DNA of 64,000 bases. Origin: JACCZX01 sp963824935 (GTDB lineage Bacteria; Pseudomonadota; Gammaproteobacteria; Burkholderiales; Burkholderiaceae_F). The stretch is from the NCBI GenBank assembly GCA_963824935.1, contig CAWGRF010000029.1, positions 73,929 through 137,928 on the forward strand, in the 5' to 3' direction. Under the pieces are notes generated by a model. The model was not told where the DNA came from and did not search any database. It saw only the letters and a program-made list of their open reading frames with translations. Below, in pieces: positions 45,240-54,239 of the stretch (positions within the stretch are counted from its first letter, which is position 1; every line of letters starts with the position of its first letter). The translations under genes and the position numbers were made by a program.

Positions 45240-46514
45240 ATGCGTTGGCTCAGTTCTGCATTGCTGCTGGCACTGCTCGCCGCATTCACCGCGCTATTCC
45301 TAAGAACCAATCTTGGCAACGTCGCATTGTTCGTGCCGCCTTATCGCATCGACGTTTCGGTGAATCTCGCGCTCTTTGCGCTGTTGTTGTTACTCGCTGC
45401 GGTCTATTGGGCTGCGCGTACAGTGCAGAAGATGGTCGATTTTCCGGAGCAGGTACGGTTGTATCGCGCGCGCCGCGAAGAAATCGGCGGCAATCGAGCG
45501 TTGATCGAGTCGATCAAGAATTTCCTTGAAGGACGCTTTGCACGCGCCGAAAAGTCCGCGCGCGCAGCTCAGTCATCGACGGCCACCGCGGGGGTCGCCG
45601 CCCTGATCGGCGCGCGCGCAGCGCACCGGATGCAGGAATACGTGCGGCGCGACGAGTGGCTCGAGCGAGCCGAAAATGATGGCGGTATGGACGCCGCTCG
45701 ACTCGTGGCAAGCGCAGAAATGTTTGCTGAGCAGAGAGAAAACGAGGCGGCGCTGGCCGCGATCGATCGCCTGCAGGGCGAAGGCCGGCGGCATATCCAC
45801 GCGATGCGAATTGCGCTCAACGCGAATTTGCAATCGGGTCGCTGGGAAGAGGCGCTAAAAGCGGCGCGCTTGCTCGAAAAACGCAGCGCGCTGCATCCGG
45901 TATTGGCACGCCGGTTGAAGGTAGCCATCTATCGCGAATTGATCTCGGCGCAGCGGCATGATCCGGCAGCGCTCGAAGCGATGTGGCGCTCGGTGCCCGA
46001 AGCGGAACGGCGCATACCCGAGATCGCGCTCGAGGCTGCCCAGTGGTTCAATCGGTCGGAGCCCACTCTCGGCAGGCTCGCGGCCGAATCGATCGAAGCA
46101 GCTCTGGCCGCGCAGCCGTCGGAGTGGGACGAGTCGGCCAGGCGTCTGCTCGACGAATATGCGAAGACGCGCGCAGTTCCGGCACGAGATCAGCTCGAGA
46201 GAGTAGAGGGTTGGCTAAAGGCCACGCCGTCAAGCGGAGCGCAACTCGTTCGCGCTTCACTGCTGCGCGTGGCCGGACTGATTTGCCTGCGCGAACAGCT
46301 ATGGGGTAAATCGAAAACTTACCTGCTCGAAAGCCTAGCGGCCGATCAGCATCCGTCAACATTGCTCGCGCTCGCACAATTGTCCGAAGCGATCGGTGAG
46401 GAAGCGGGGGCGGCTGGATACTTTCGACAAGCGGCTGTCGGCTTCGCGAATCCGCCGAAGGCGATAGCAGAATCGCCGGCAGCAATGCTGCGTAGCGCGG
46501 CTGAAAGCCAATAG
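45240..46514 (+). CDS. hemY: HemY-type heme-operon membrane protein (TPR)
   Basis: A 424-residue inner membrane protein with two N-terminal helices (SSALLLALLAAFTALFL, VSVNLALFALLLLLAAVYW) and a long TPR-like cytosolic or periplasmic part (GRFARAEKSARAAQ, DEWLERAENDGGMDAARLVA). This is the proteobacterial HemY, distinct from the Bacillus protoporphyrinogen oxidase of that name. It follows hemX by 17 bp and ends 9 bp before ppa. Confidence 0.9.
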   Translation: MRWLSSALLLALLAAFTALFLRTNLGNVALFVPPYRIDVSVNLALFALLLLLAAVYWAARTVQKMVDFPEQVRLYRARREEIGGNRALIESIKNFLEGRFARAEKSARAAQSSTATAGVAALIGARAAHRMQEYVRRDEWLERAENDGGMDAARLVASAEMFAEQRENEAALAAIDRLQGEGRRHIHAMRIALNANLQSGRWEEALKAARLLEKRSALHPVLARRLKVAIYRELISAQRHDPAALEAMWRSVPEAERRIPEIALEAAQWFNRSEPTLGRLAAESIEAALAAQPSEWDESARRLLDEYAKTRAVPARDQLERVEGWLKATPSSGAQLVRASLLRVAGLICLREQLWGKSKTYLLESLAADQHPSTLLALAQLSEAIGEEAGAAGYFRQAAVGFANPPKAIAESPAAMLRSAAESQ

Positions 46515-46523
46515 AAAACACGG

Positions 46524-47072
46524 ATGAGCCTCGACAACGTTCCCGCTGGCCGCAACATTCCGGACGAATTCAACGTCATCATCGAAATTCCGGCGCACGC
46601 TGACCCGATCAAATATGAAGTCGACAAGGAAACAGGAGCGCTGTTTGTCGATCGGTTTATCGGCACGTCGATGCACTACCCGTGCAACTACGGCTATGTT
46701 CCGAAGTCGCTCGCCGCCGACGGCGATCCGCTCGATGTCTTGGTGATCACCCCGTTCCCGCTGCAGCCGGGCGTCGTGGTGCGGTGCCGGGCACTGGGCG
46801 TGTTGAAGATGGAAGACGAAGCGGGGGGTGACTCGAAGCTGCTGGCGGTGCCCATCGACAAGATCCTGCCGTGGTACAGGCACTGGCAACAATGGTCCGA
46901 CATCGCTCCGGAACGTCTCGCGCAGATTCAACATTTTTTCGAGCATTACAAGGATCTGGAACCCGACAAATGGGTCAGGGTGATCGGGTGGGAAAGTCCT
47001 GAGTCCGCCCGGAAGGACATCCTGGACGCGGTGGCGGCTTACAAGAAAATGCCGTCTAACCCGGCGGCGTAG
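46524..47072 (+). CDS. ppa: Inorganic pyrophosphatase
   Basis: A 182-residue family I pyrophosphatase that clears PPi made in biosynthesis. It has KYEVDKETGALFVDRFIG, YPCNYGYVPKSLAADGDPLD (the signature Asp cluster) and DPLDVLVITPFPLQPG. Complete. The C-terminus (DAVAAYKKMPSNPAA) overlaps the convergent EamA gene by 17 bp. Confidence 0.96.
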   Translation: MSLDNVPAGRNIPDEFNVIIEIPAHADPIKYEVDKETGALFVDRFIGTSMHYPCNYGYVPKSLAADGDPLDVLVITPFPLQPGVVVRCRALGVLKMEDEAGGDSKLLAVPIDKILPWYRHWQQWSDIAPERLAQIQHFFEHYKDLEPDKWVRVIGWESPESARKDILDAVAAYKKMPSNPAA

Positions 47073-48071
47073 CCACCTCACCGCGGCCCGCTTGCGACGC
47101 AATGACGTTCAGCCCGAGCCCGCCCAGCACCAGGGCGGCGGCCGTGAGTTTCCACCACGTTATGGCTTCACCCAGCAGCCAGACAGCGCAGCTCATTGCA
47201 ACGATCGGTACCAGCAGAGTAAACGGTGCAATCAGCGCTGCGGGGTGCTGGCGCAGCAGCCACGCCCAAATGCCGAAGGCGAGCAGCGTCGTGGGCCACG
47301 CCTGAAACGCCAGGCCTAACCACGCCAGCGTGTCCATCGCGTTGACGGTGGCTCCACATGGTGGCCGGACCCTCAAGCACGAGCGCAACCGGCAGCATCA
47401 TTATCGATGCGGCAGCGCTCGCCCATACGACGACGGCCAGCGGCTGTTCGCTATGGATGCGCTTGACGATCACATTCGCGATCGCCCAGGAAACCGCGGC
47501 TGCCACAACGAGCAAGAATCCGATGCGCGTCGACGCCGGCAAATGAAACGCGACGAGCACGAGGCCCGCGCCCGCGATCGTGGCACCGACTAGCTGGATC
47601 GGCTTTGCACGCTCGTGCGTTAGCAGAGCGACCAGCCCGATCGTAAAGAACGCCTGAACCTGAATGACCAGCGATGCGAGGCCGGTCGGCATGCCTGCCT
47701 GCATCCCCGCGAACAACAGGCCAAACTGCACCGTAAATGCAAACAAGCCGTAACCGGTCACCAGACGCCACGACGGCTGCGGCCGTCGCACGAACAGAAC
47801 CGCTGGAAACGCCGCCAGCGCGAAGCGCAAGACTGTCAGCGTCATCGGCGGGACATCGTTCAAGCCCCAGCGGATGACAACGAAGTTAAACCCCCAAATC
47901 GTCACCATTAGCAAAGCGGCGCGAGATGCGATAAGACTCACGAATACTCGTCACGCTCGTAGCGCCGTAGCGAAGGGGGTTTGCTTGGACTCCCCGAGGG
48001 GGCCGGTGCGCAGCACCGAGCCCCCAAATCGTCACCATGAGCAAGGCGGCCGCGAGATGCGTCCGAGTCAT
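47056..48071 (-). pseudogene. EamA/DMT-family transporter, damaged by a 130-bp duplication and a +1 frameshift
   Basis: The native start is ATG 48071, overlapping the upstream GNAT stop as ATGA, giving MTRTHLAAALLMVTIWG. Reading then enters a 90-bp palindromic insert and stops at 47886. A duplicated copy of the start region lets a second frame begin at GTG 47941 (MSLIASRAALLMVTIWGFNF) and continue through seven helices. At about 47354-47360 one extra base throws the last three helices out of frame; these continue as TVNAMDTLAWLGLAFQAW to 47056. Removing the 130-bp repeat unit and one base restores a 294-residue transporter from the native ATG. So this gene carries both a real-looking rearrangement and a likely sequence error. 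Confidence 0.85.
47891..48061. repeat. 40/41-bp direct repeat flanking a 90-bp palindrome-rich insert
   Basis: Copy A (47891-47930) and copy B (48021-48061) begin identically with CCCCCAAATCGTCACCAT and differ at three substitutions and one indel. Between them lies a 90-bp spacer with nested hairpins: CGGTGC-GCA-GCACCG, CCCC-GA-GGGG and GGGG...CCCC. The duplicated sequence is the 5' end of the EamA gene, so the insert may be a small mobile or repetitive extragenic element with a long target duplication. No coding capacity in the spacer. Confidence 0.8.
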
Positions 48072-49240
48072 CCGCCAGTCGCCAGCGTGCGCAGTGCGCT
48101 GCGTTCGTTCAACTCGTCGAAGTACTCCTCGATGCCGCCGGTTTCACGCCGCAGATACCGCCCGACCGCGTCTGCGAATGCGGGATGCGCGAGCCAGTGT
48201 GATGAGTATGTCGTTACCGGCTCAAATCCTCGCGCCAGCTTGTGCTCGCCCTGGGCCCCGCCCTCAAACACTTTCAAGTGGCGTTCGATCGCGAACTCGA
48301 TCATCTGGTAATAACTCGTTTCGAAATGCAGGCACGGCACGAACTCGAGCGCACCCCAGTATCGACCGTACAGACGCTCGCGATCGAACAGCGCGAGCGC
48401 GGCAGCGATCGGCCGTTGCTGGTGGCGTGCGACGACCATCAGCAATGTTTCCGGCATCGACTGCGCGATCTGCAGAAAGAACCGGTGGTTCAAATAGGGC
48501 GTCGAATAATGAGCCGCGTACGTGGTTGCGTAGCAACGCGTGAACAGCTGCCAGTCTGCTTCTGTGATTTCGCCGCCGACTTTGCGGTCGAAAGTCACGT
48601 CGGCGGCTGTGACCTTGCGCCGCTCCGCGCGGATTTTCTTGCGCTTCGGCTGCGAGAGTGCGGCAAGGTAATCATCGAAACACGAATAGTCTCGATTGAG
48701 CCAGTGAAACTGCACCGCGCGGCGCGTCAGCATTCCAACAGCTGCGAGTTGCTCGATCTCGTCAGGCTGCGCGAACAGCACGTGCAGCGAGGAAAGATCG
48801 GATGCGCGTGCGCGCGAGACGAGCGTACGCGCCAGAGCGTCTCGCGCGGATGAATCGCGCGCAATCAAGCGCGTGCCCGGCACCGGCGTAAACGGCACCG
48901 CGGCCAGCCACTTCGGGTAGTACTCGATGCCGTGTTGCTGATAAGCGCTGGCCCACGCCCAATCGAACACGTACTCGCCGTATGAGTGGTGCTTTCGATA
49001 CAGTGGCACCGCGGCGGTCAATTGATCCCCACGCCACAGTGTGACGAACTGCGGTTCCCAACCCGACCGCGGCGACGCACATCCGGTTACATGCAGCGCG
49101 TGCAGGAACTCATGGCGCACGAACGGATCGCCGCGACCCGACGCCATCACCAGCGCGTTCCACGTGGCTCGATCGATCGTCGCCAGATCGTCAACGATGC
49201 GCGTGCAATAATCCGCCGCATCTGCCGGGTTGCTCATCAT
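48068..49240 (-). CDS. GNAT/FemAB-like N-acyltransferase (DUF482, COG3146)
   Basis: About 390 residues from ATG 49240 or 49237; a longer frame to 49303 lies over nadE and was rejected. Typical blocks: GDPFVRHEFLHALHVTGC, KHHSYGEYVFDWAWASAY, LSQPKRKKIRAERRKV and ALEFVPCLHFETSYYQMIEF. The family resembles peptidoglycan aminoacyl-transferases of the FemAB fold, but its substrate is unknown. The start codon overlaps nadE's divergent start, and its stop is coupled to the EamA gene. Confidence 0.88.
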   Translation of the reverse strand: MMSNPADAADYCTRIVDDLATIDRATWNALVMASGRGDPFVRHEFLHALHVTGCASPRSGWEPQFVTLWRGDQLTAAVPLYRKHHSYGEYVFDWAWASAYQQHGIEYYPKWLAAVPFTPVPGTRLIARDSSARDALARTLVSRARASDLSSLHVLFAQPDEIEQLAAVGMLTRRAVQFHWLNRDYSCFDDYLAALSQPKRKKIRAERRKVTAADVTFDRKVGGEITEADWQLFTRCYATTYAAHYSTPYLNHRFFLQIAQSMPETLLMVVARHQQRPIAAALALFDRERLYGRYWGALEFVPCLHFETSYYQMIEFAIERHLKVFEGGAQGEHKLARGFEPVTTYSSHWLAHPAFADAVGRYLRRETGGIEEYFDELNERSALRTLATGG

Positions 49241-50873
49241 GAGTTCTAAAGTCAGAGTCGCGGTTGCGCAGTTAAATTGCACCGTCGGCGACTTCGAGGG
49301 CAACAGCAGAAAGATCGTCGAAGCGGCATCGCGCGCCGCTGCAGCAGGGTCCGAACTGCTGTTGACGCCGGAGTTGTCCCTGACCGGCTATCCGCCTGAA
49401 GATTTGCTTCTGCGCCGCTCATTTTACGCAGCGAGCGACGCCGCGTTGCAGATGCTCACTGCGCAGCTGCTCCAATTTCCGGATCTAAGCGTGATCGTCG
49501 GCCATCCCCTGGCGCGCGAGGGCCATCGGTTCAACGTGGCATCGCTGTTGCAGGGTGGTGTCGTGCTCGGCACATACTGCAAGCACGACCTGCCCAACTA
49601 TGACGTGTTCGACGAGCAACGGTATTTCACGCCGGACAATCGCCCGCTCGTGTTCGAACTCGGCGGCACCGCATTCGGAATCACCATCTGCGAAGACACT
49701 TGGTTTCCGTATGCACCCGAGTGCGCCAAGTCAGCCGGCGCCGAGGTGTTGCTGGTATTAAACGGGTCGCCGTTTAATCTGGGAAAGCAGCAGCAGCGTC
49801 TCGACACGTTGCGGGCCAACGTGTCGCGCTACAAATTGCCGGCGGTGTACGCGAACCTGGTGGGCGGCCAGGACGAATTGGTGTTCGACGGTGCCTCGTT
49901 CGTGCTAGACGGCAGCGGCAAACTGGTCGCAAGCGCACCATACTTTGAGGAAAGCCTGCTGCTGGTCGATTTTGTCGACGGCGCGCCGCAACCCGGAGAC
50001 GTAAGCCCCGAGCCGAGCGAAGAGGCTCTTGCCTACGCGGCGCTGGTGCTCGGGGTGCGTGACTATCTCGGTAAGAACAACTTTCCAGGCGCGATCATCG
50101 GGCTGTCAGGTGGCGTCGATTCGGCGTTGACGCTCGCAATCGCGGTCGATGCACTGGGGTCCGAGCGGGTTCGCGCGGTGATGCTGCCATCGCAGTTCAC
50201 ATCAACGATGAGTCTGGAAGACGCACACGAAACGGCGCACGCGCTGAACGTGCGCTACGACACGCTGCCGATCAAGCCGGCGTTCGACGCCTTCCTGTCC
50301 ACCTTGGCGCGGGAGTTTCGCGGGCTTCCCTGGGATACGACCGAAGAAAATCTGCAGGCACGCATTCGCGGGACGCTTTTAATGGCGCTGTCCAACAAGT
50401 ACGGCTCAATCGTGCTGACGACCGGCAACAAATCCGAAACCGCGGTCGGCTACTCGACCCTGTATGGTGATCTTGCCGGCGGCTTTGCAGTGATCAAGGA
50501 CATTTTGAAGACACTGGTGTACCGGCTGTGCCGCTATCGGAATTCGATTGCGCCGGTGATCCCGGAGCGCATCCTGACGCGTGCGCCAAGCGCAGAGCTA
50601 AGAGACGATCAGACCGACCAGGATTCACTGCCGCCGTATGACATTCTCGATGAGATCATCGATCTTTACATGCAGCAGGGAAAGTCGATCGCCGAGATCG
50701 TCGCGGCCGACCATGAGGAGGCGATCGTGCGCAAGGTAGTGCGCATGATTCGAACGTCAGAGTACAAGCGGCGCCAATCGCCGGTTGGGATTCGCGTTAC
50801 TCATCGAGGTTTCGGAAGGGATTGGCGGTATCCGATCACGAATCGTTTTCGCGAAGAAAGCTCCGCGCTCTAG
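49239..50873 (+). CDS. nadE: Glutamine-dependent NAD+ synthetase
   Basis: Amidates deamido-NAD with glutamine-derived ammonia, the last step of NAD synthesis. The 544-residue protein has an N-terminal nitrilase-type glutaminase domain (Lys in YCKHDLPNYDVFDEQRYF, Cys in ITICEDTWFPYAP) and a C-terminal synthetase domain (ATP loop GLSGGVDSALTLAIAVDALG). ATG 49239 follows GCTCATC. The divergent GNAT start codon overlaps by two bases. It is followed by glnB, as in Burkholderiales. Confidence 0.97.
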   Translation: MSSKVRVAVAQLNCTVGDFEGNSRKIVEAASRAAAAGSELLLTPELSLTGYPPEDLLLRRSFYAASDAALQMLTAQLLQFPDLSVIVGHPLAREGHRFNVASLLQGGVVLGTYCKHDLPNYDVFDEQRYFTPDNRPLVFELGGTAFGITICEDTWFPYAPECAKSAGAEVLLVLNGSPFNLGKQQQRLDTLRANVSRYKLPAVYANLVGGQDELVFDGASFVLDGSGKLVASAPYFEESLLLVDFVDGAPQPGDVSPEPSEEALAYAALVLGVRDYLGKNNFPGAIIGLSGGVDSALTLAIAVDALGSERVRAVMLPSQFTSTMSLEDAHETAHALNVRYDTLPIKPAFDAFLSTLAREFRGLPWDTTEENLQARIRGTLLMALSNKYGSIVLTTGNKSETAVGYSTLYGDLAGGFAVIKDILKTLVYRLCRYRNSIAPVIPERILTRAPSAELRDDQTDQDSLPPYDILDEIIDLYMQQGKSIAEIVAADHEEAIVRKVVRMIRTSEYKRRQSPVGIRVTHRGFGRDWRYPITNRFREESSAL

Positions 50874-50876
50874 AAT
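50871..50876 (+). promoter_or_regulatory. Possible -10 element of glnB
   Basis: TAGAAT, 34 bp upstream of the glnB ATG and overlapping the nadE stop region. No convincing -35 was seen, so only moderate support. Confidence 0.35.
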
Positions 50877-50904
50877 CGGGCGAAAGCGCATTCAGAAAGT
50901 GACC

Positions 50905-51243
50905 ATGAAACAGATCACCGCGATAATCAAGCCATTCAAGCTGGACGAAGTGCGCGAAGCGCTGGCCGATGTCGGCGTGACCGGACTGACGGTCACCGAG
51001 GTCAAGGGTTTTGGACGCCAGAAAGGCCACACCGAGCTTTATCGCGGCGCCGAATATGTGGTCGACTTTCTGCCAAAGGTAAAAGTCGAGGCGGTCGTAC
51101 CCGAGTCGCTGACCGACCGCGCAATTGAGGCGATTACGAAAGCAGCGCGCACCGGCAAGATCGGTGACGGCAAGATTTTCGTACGCTCGGTCGAGCAGGT
51201 GATCCGCATTCGCACAGGCGAGGAAGGCGAAGCGGCGGTATAG
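50905..51243 (+). CDS. glnB: Nitrogen regulatory protein P-II
   Basis: A 112-residue PII signal protein that senses 2-oxoglutarate and ATP and regulates glutamine synthetase adenylylation and NtrBC. It has the uridylylation site Tyr51 in TELYRGAEYVVDF, and the B and C loops TGKIGDGKIFV and VEQVIRIRTGE. A longer frame to 50785 is nadE read-through. The nadE-glnB order suggests GlnB rather than GlnK, since no amtB follows. Confidence 0.96.
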   Translation: MKQITAIIKPFKLDEVREALADVGVTGLTVTEVKGFGRQKGHTELYRGAEYVVDFLPKVKVEAVVPESLTDRAIEAITKAARTGKIGDGKIFVRSVEQVIRIRTGEEGEAAV

Positions 51244-51264
51244 ACGGCGCTATGCGCTTCCGAG

Positions 51265-51978
51265 CTAAGCGGGCTTCCCCGCGGTCGGCTTGAGCAACAC
51301 TACCACTGCGCCGCTGCCGCCCTCGGCCGGGCGAGCCTGACAAAACGCGATCACGTCCTCGCGTTGCGCGAGCCACACCCGGGTCTTGCCCTTCAGCACC
51401 GGCTGACGATCATGCGAGCCCAGTCCCTTGCCGTGCACGACCCTCACGCAGCGCAAACCACGCTTGACCGCCTCGCGCATGAAGCCTGCCAGCAATTCGC
51501 GCGCTTCGTCGGTGCGGCACCCGTGCAGGTCGATCTCATCCTGAATCACCCATTCGCCGCGGCGCAGTTTGCGCAGCACATCGTCGCCGACGCCGGGCCG
51601 GCGAAAAGATAACTCGTCGTCGGCATGCAGCAGCGTGTCGATCTCGAACTCGTCCGACACAGCAGCGATCAGTACCAGTTGATCGTCCTCGCGCCGCTTG
51701 TGCGCAAGCGGCGGATGCGGACTCCGCTTGTGCTCAACGCGCGTCTTGCCATTCAGCGGCGTGACATCGCCGATCGCATCGCGAAACTCATCGGCCGTCT
51801 TCGGCACCTGCACTTCCTGCGCACGACGCTCGGCAGCAGCCTCGTCTGCCTGCGCGCCGTTCCGCCTAGCGGGAGCGACGTCTCCTTCGGGCGACTGAGC
51901 GGTGGGCTTGCGTGCTTCGCGAGCCAATGCATCGCGCAGCGCTTCGAGCTGCGTCAGATGCGTGAACTCCTGCGCCAT
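51265..51978 (-). CDS. Smr-domain protein (MutS2-like nuclease domain)
   Basis: A 237-residue protein with an N-terminal charged helical region and a C-terminal Smr domain (EIDLHGCRTDEARELLAGFM, VRVVHGKGLGSHD). Smr domains in MutS2 and SmrA/SmrB are DNA or RNA endonucleases. Small stand-alone Smr proteins of this kind are common in proteobacteria. It is convergent with glnB and 9 bp downstream of trxB on the same strand. Confidence 0.92.
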   Translation of the reverse strand: MAQEFTHLTQLEALRDALAREARKPTAQSPEGDVAPARRNGAQADEAAAERRAQEVQVPKTADEFRDAIGDVTPLNGKTRVEHKRSPHPPLAHKRREDDQLVLIAAVSDEFEIDTLLHADDELSFRRPGVGDDVLRKLRRGEWVIQDEIDLHGCRTDEARELLAGFMREAVKRGLRCVRVVHGKGLGSHDRQPVLKGKTRVWLAQREDVIAFCQARPAEGGSGAVVVLLKPTAGKPA

Positions 51979-51987
51979 GCTGCACGC

Positions 51988-52974
51988 TTATGCCGCGAGC
52001 GCTTCAGCGGCTGGAGCGACGGCGTCGAGATTTTCCAGATATTTCTGCGCATCGAGCGCGGCCATGCAGCCGGTTCCGGCACTGGTGACTGCCTGTCGAT
52101 ACACGTGATCCTGTACGTCGCCGGCCGCGAATACACCGGGCACACTCGTCGCGGTCGCCATACCGGCAAGCCCGCCTTTCGTGATGATGTAGCCGTTCGT
52201 CATCTCGAGCTGGCCCGCGAAAATCTCAGTGTTCGGCCGATGGCCAATCGCAATGAACACGCCCTGCAGCGGAATCTTTTCGGTTGTGCCGGTCTGCGTG
52301 TTTTTGATGCGTACTGCGTTGACGCCGGAATCATCGCCGAGCACTTCGTCGAGTACGTTGAACGTCTTCATCTCGACTTTGCCTTCCTTCACTTTCTGCA
52401 TCAGGTGATCGACGTTGATCGGCTCTGCGCGAAACTTGTCGCGCCGGTGAATCAGCGTGACTTTCTTGGCAATGTTGGTCAGATAAAGCGCTTCTTCGAC
52501 TGCGGTGTTGCCGCCGCCGACAACTGCGACGTCCTGGTTCTTGTAGAAGAACCCATCGCAGGTGGCGCAGCCTGACACGCCCTTGCCCATGAATGCCTGC
52601 TCCGACGGCAAGCCCAGGTACATCGCACTGGCGCCAGTGGCGATGATCAGCGCGTCGCACGTGTATTCGCCAGAATCGCCGATCAAGCGCAAAGGTCGCT
52701 CGTCGAGCTTGGCGGTATGAATGTGATCGAAGATGACTTCGGTGTTAAAGCGCTCGGCGTGCGCCAAAAAGCGCGTCATCAACTCGGGCCCTTGCACGCC
52801 TTGCGCATCGGCGGGCCAGTTGTCGACATCGGTGGTTGTCATCAATTGCCCACCTTGGGCCAGGCCGGTCACCAATACCGGCTTTAGATTCGCGCGCGCG
52901 GCATACACCGCGGCCGAGTAGCCCGCTGGACCGGAGCCCAGGATGAGCACGCGTGCGTGTTTAGTGGTCGTCAT
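51988..52974 (-). CDS. trxB: Thioredoxin-disulfide reductase
   Basis: A 328-residue FAD- and NADPH-dependent flavoprotein that reduces thioredoxin. It has the FAD loop LILGSGPAGYSAAVYAARAN, the redox-active CATC in SGCATCDGFFY, the NADPH motif VVGGGNTAVEEALYL and C-terminal GVFAAGDVQDHVYRQAVTSA. Complete. In this class trxB often faces ftsK; here a LytTR system and two tiny genes lie between. Confidence 0.97.
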   Translation of the reverse strand: MTTTKHARVLILGSGPAGYSAAVYAARANLKPVLVTGLAQGGQLMTTTDVDNWPADAQGVQGPELMTRFLAHAERFNTEVIFDHIHTAKLDERPLRLIGDSGEYTCDALIIATGASAMYLGLPSEQAFMGKGVSGCATCDGFFYKNQDVAVVGGGNTAVEEALYLTNIAKKVTLIHRRDKFRAEPINVDHLMQKVKEGKVEMKTFNVLDEVLGDDSGVNAVRIKNTQTGTTEKIPLQGVFIAIGHRPNTEIFAGQLEMTNGYIITKGGLAGMATATSVPGVFAAGDVQDHVYRQAVTSAGTGCMAALDAQKYLENLDAVAPAAEALAA

Positions 52975-53061
52975 ATCAGCGAACTGGTTCCCTTCCGCGC
53001 AGTGAGCTGATTATATTGGGGCGGCCGCGAATAAAACGACGTCGAAAACCGGACGAATGGA

Positions 53062-53256
53062 CTAGTCGTTGCCTGTGTCTTGCGCTGCGCGCGCGCGTGC
53101 CGCTGCCAGCCGGTAGTTAATAGCGCGTTGGCGGGCGGCCGCGAAGTATTCCTGATCGGTCATTCGTGTGGCTCTTCGCGGGCGCGGCGTCCGCACGGCC
53201 AACGCAAGAACGACGAGTGCGATACCGACAACGCCGATGATCAAAACGGCCTTCAT
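53062..53256 (-). CDS. Small membrane protein, unknown function
   Basis: A 64-residue product with one N-terminal membrane helix (VLIIGVVGIALVVLALAV) and an Arg/Ala-rich cytosolic tail (QEYFAAARQRAINYRLAAAR). Its ATG overlaps the stop of a still smaller membrane gene (ATGA), which supports both. It lies 87 bp upstream of trxB on the same strand. I do not recognise the family. Confidence 0.6.
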   Translation of the reverse strand: MKAVLIIGVVGIALVVLALAVRTPRPRRATRMTDQEYFAAARQRAINYRLAAARARAAQDTGND

Positions 53257-53372
53257 TCGCCCGTTTCGTCGTCATCGCGATAGCCGGGCTGGACCCGATT
53301 AGCCTTGTAAACGGCACCTGCAACGCCAACCGCTACCACACCGGCAAGAAAAACAAGAATCAACGGACCCAC
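53253..53372 (-). CDS. Tiny single-pass membrane protein
   Basis: A 39-residue frame from GTG 53372: one helix (LILVFLAGVVAVGVAGAVYK) followed by an acidic tail rich in D and E. A ribosome site TGGAG lies 7-8 bp upstream, and the stop overlaps the next start as ATGA. These two features make it likely real despite its size. Function unknown. Confidence 0.55.
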   Translation of the reverse strand: MGPLILVFLAGVVAVGVAGAVYKANRVQPGYRDDDETGE

Positions 53373-53477
53373 GGTTCACTCCACGAGTAAGAACCGGAGA
53401 CTCTAGATTCACGGAGGCGAGGTTGAAGGCGATTAAAGCGCCGGATTTACTGCGTGATTTGGCGCAACGACACAGCG

Positions 53478-54239
53478 TTACATCTGTCGAAAAAGATGGG
53501 TGTAGCTGTCCGACACAAGCAGCGTCTCACCGCGAGTCTTGAGCTTCACCGTCATTCGGCCGCGAAAGTCACGCGCGACGCCGGCGATCGACGTGGCGTT
53601 CACCAGCGTCGAGCGATGTATTTGCCAGAATTGATTCGGGTCGAGCTCCTCGACCAACTCCTTTAGCGGCTTACGAATCAGCGCTTCGCCGTCGCCGGTG
53701 ACTACGCGGGTGTACTTGTTGTCAGCCTGAAAGTAGGCGACTTCATCGACCGTAATCAGCTTCAGGTTCTGCCCGACCGAAGCATTGATCCACCGCAGGT
53801 ACTGCTTGCCTGCCGCGGCAGAGTGTCCATTGGATGCGATTTGCGCCAGGGTCGGGCCGAGTCGCGCCGGTGGCGTTCCCAGCCGCTGTTTCAGGCGCGA
53901 CACCGCAGTGAACAGCCGCGCCGCCGAAATTGGCTTCAGCACGTAATCCACCGCGCCCTGATCGAAGGCCGCGATGGCGTGCTTGTCGTATGCGGTGACG
54001 AACACGACGTGGCAACGCTCGCTCGCCTGGCGCGCGACTTCGAGCCCGGTTGCTCCCGGCATCTGAATGTCGAGGAACAGCACGTCAGGCATGTGTTCGT
54101 CGAGCAGCCGCAGCGCCTGTACGCCATCGGACGCTTCACCAACGACGGCAAGTTCGGGCCAGAGTTGACCAAGCTGCTCGACCAGTTGGTGACGCAACGT
54201 CGCTTCATCTTCTGCGACGATTGCGGTCGGACTGGTCAT
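53478..54239 (-). CDS. LytTR-family response regulator
   Basis: A 253-residue regulator. Receiver domain with phosphoacceptor Asp57 in VLFLDIQMPGATG and Lys in YVLKPISAARL, then a LytTR DNA-binding domain (DEVAYFQADNKYTRVVTGDG, FWQIHRSTLVNATSI). ATG 54239 overlaps the stop of the pseudo-kinase gene as ATGA. With the two LytS-type genes upstream it forms a three-gene system, separate from the algZ-algR pair at 40-42 kb. Confidence 0.92.
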   Translation of the reverse strand: MTSPTAIVAEDEATLRHQLVEQLGQLWPELAVVGEASDGVQALRLLDEHMPDVLFLDIQMPGATGLEVARQASERCHVVFVTAYDKHAIAAFDQGAVDYVLKPISAARLFTAVSRLKQRLGTPPARLGPTLAQIASNGHSAAAGKQYLRWINASVGQNLKLITVDEVAYFQADNKYTRVVTGDGEALIRKPLKELVEELDPNQFWQIHRSTLVNATSIAGVARDFRGRMTVKLKTRGETLLVSDSYTHLFRQM

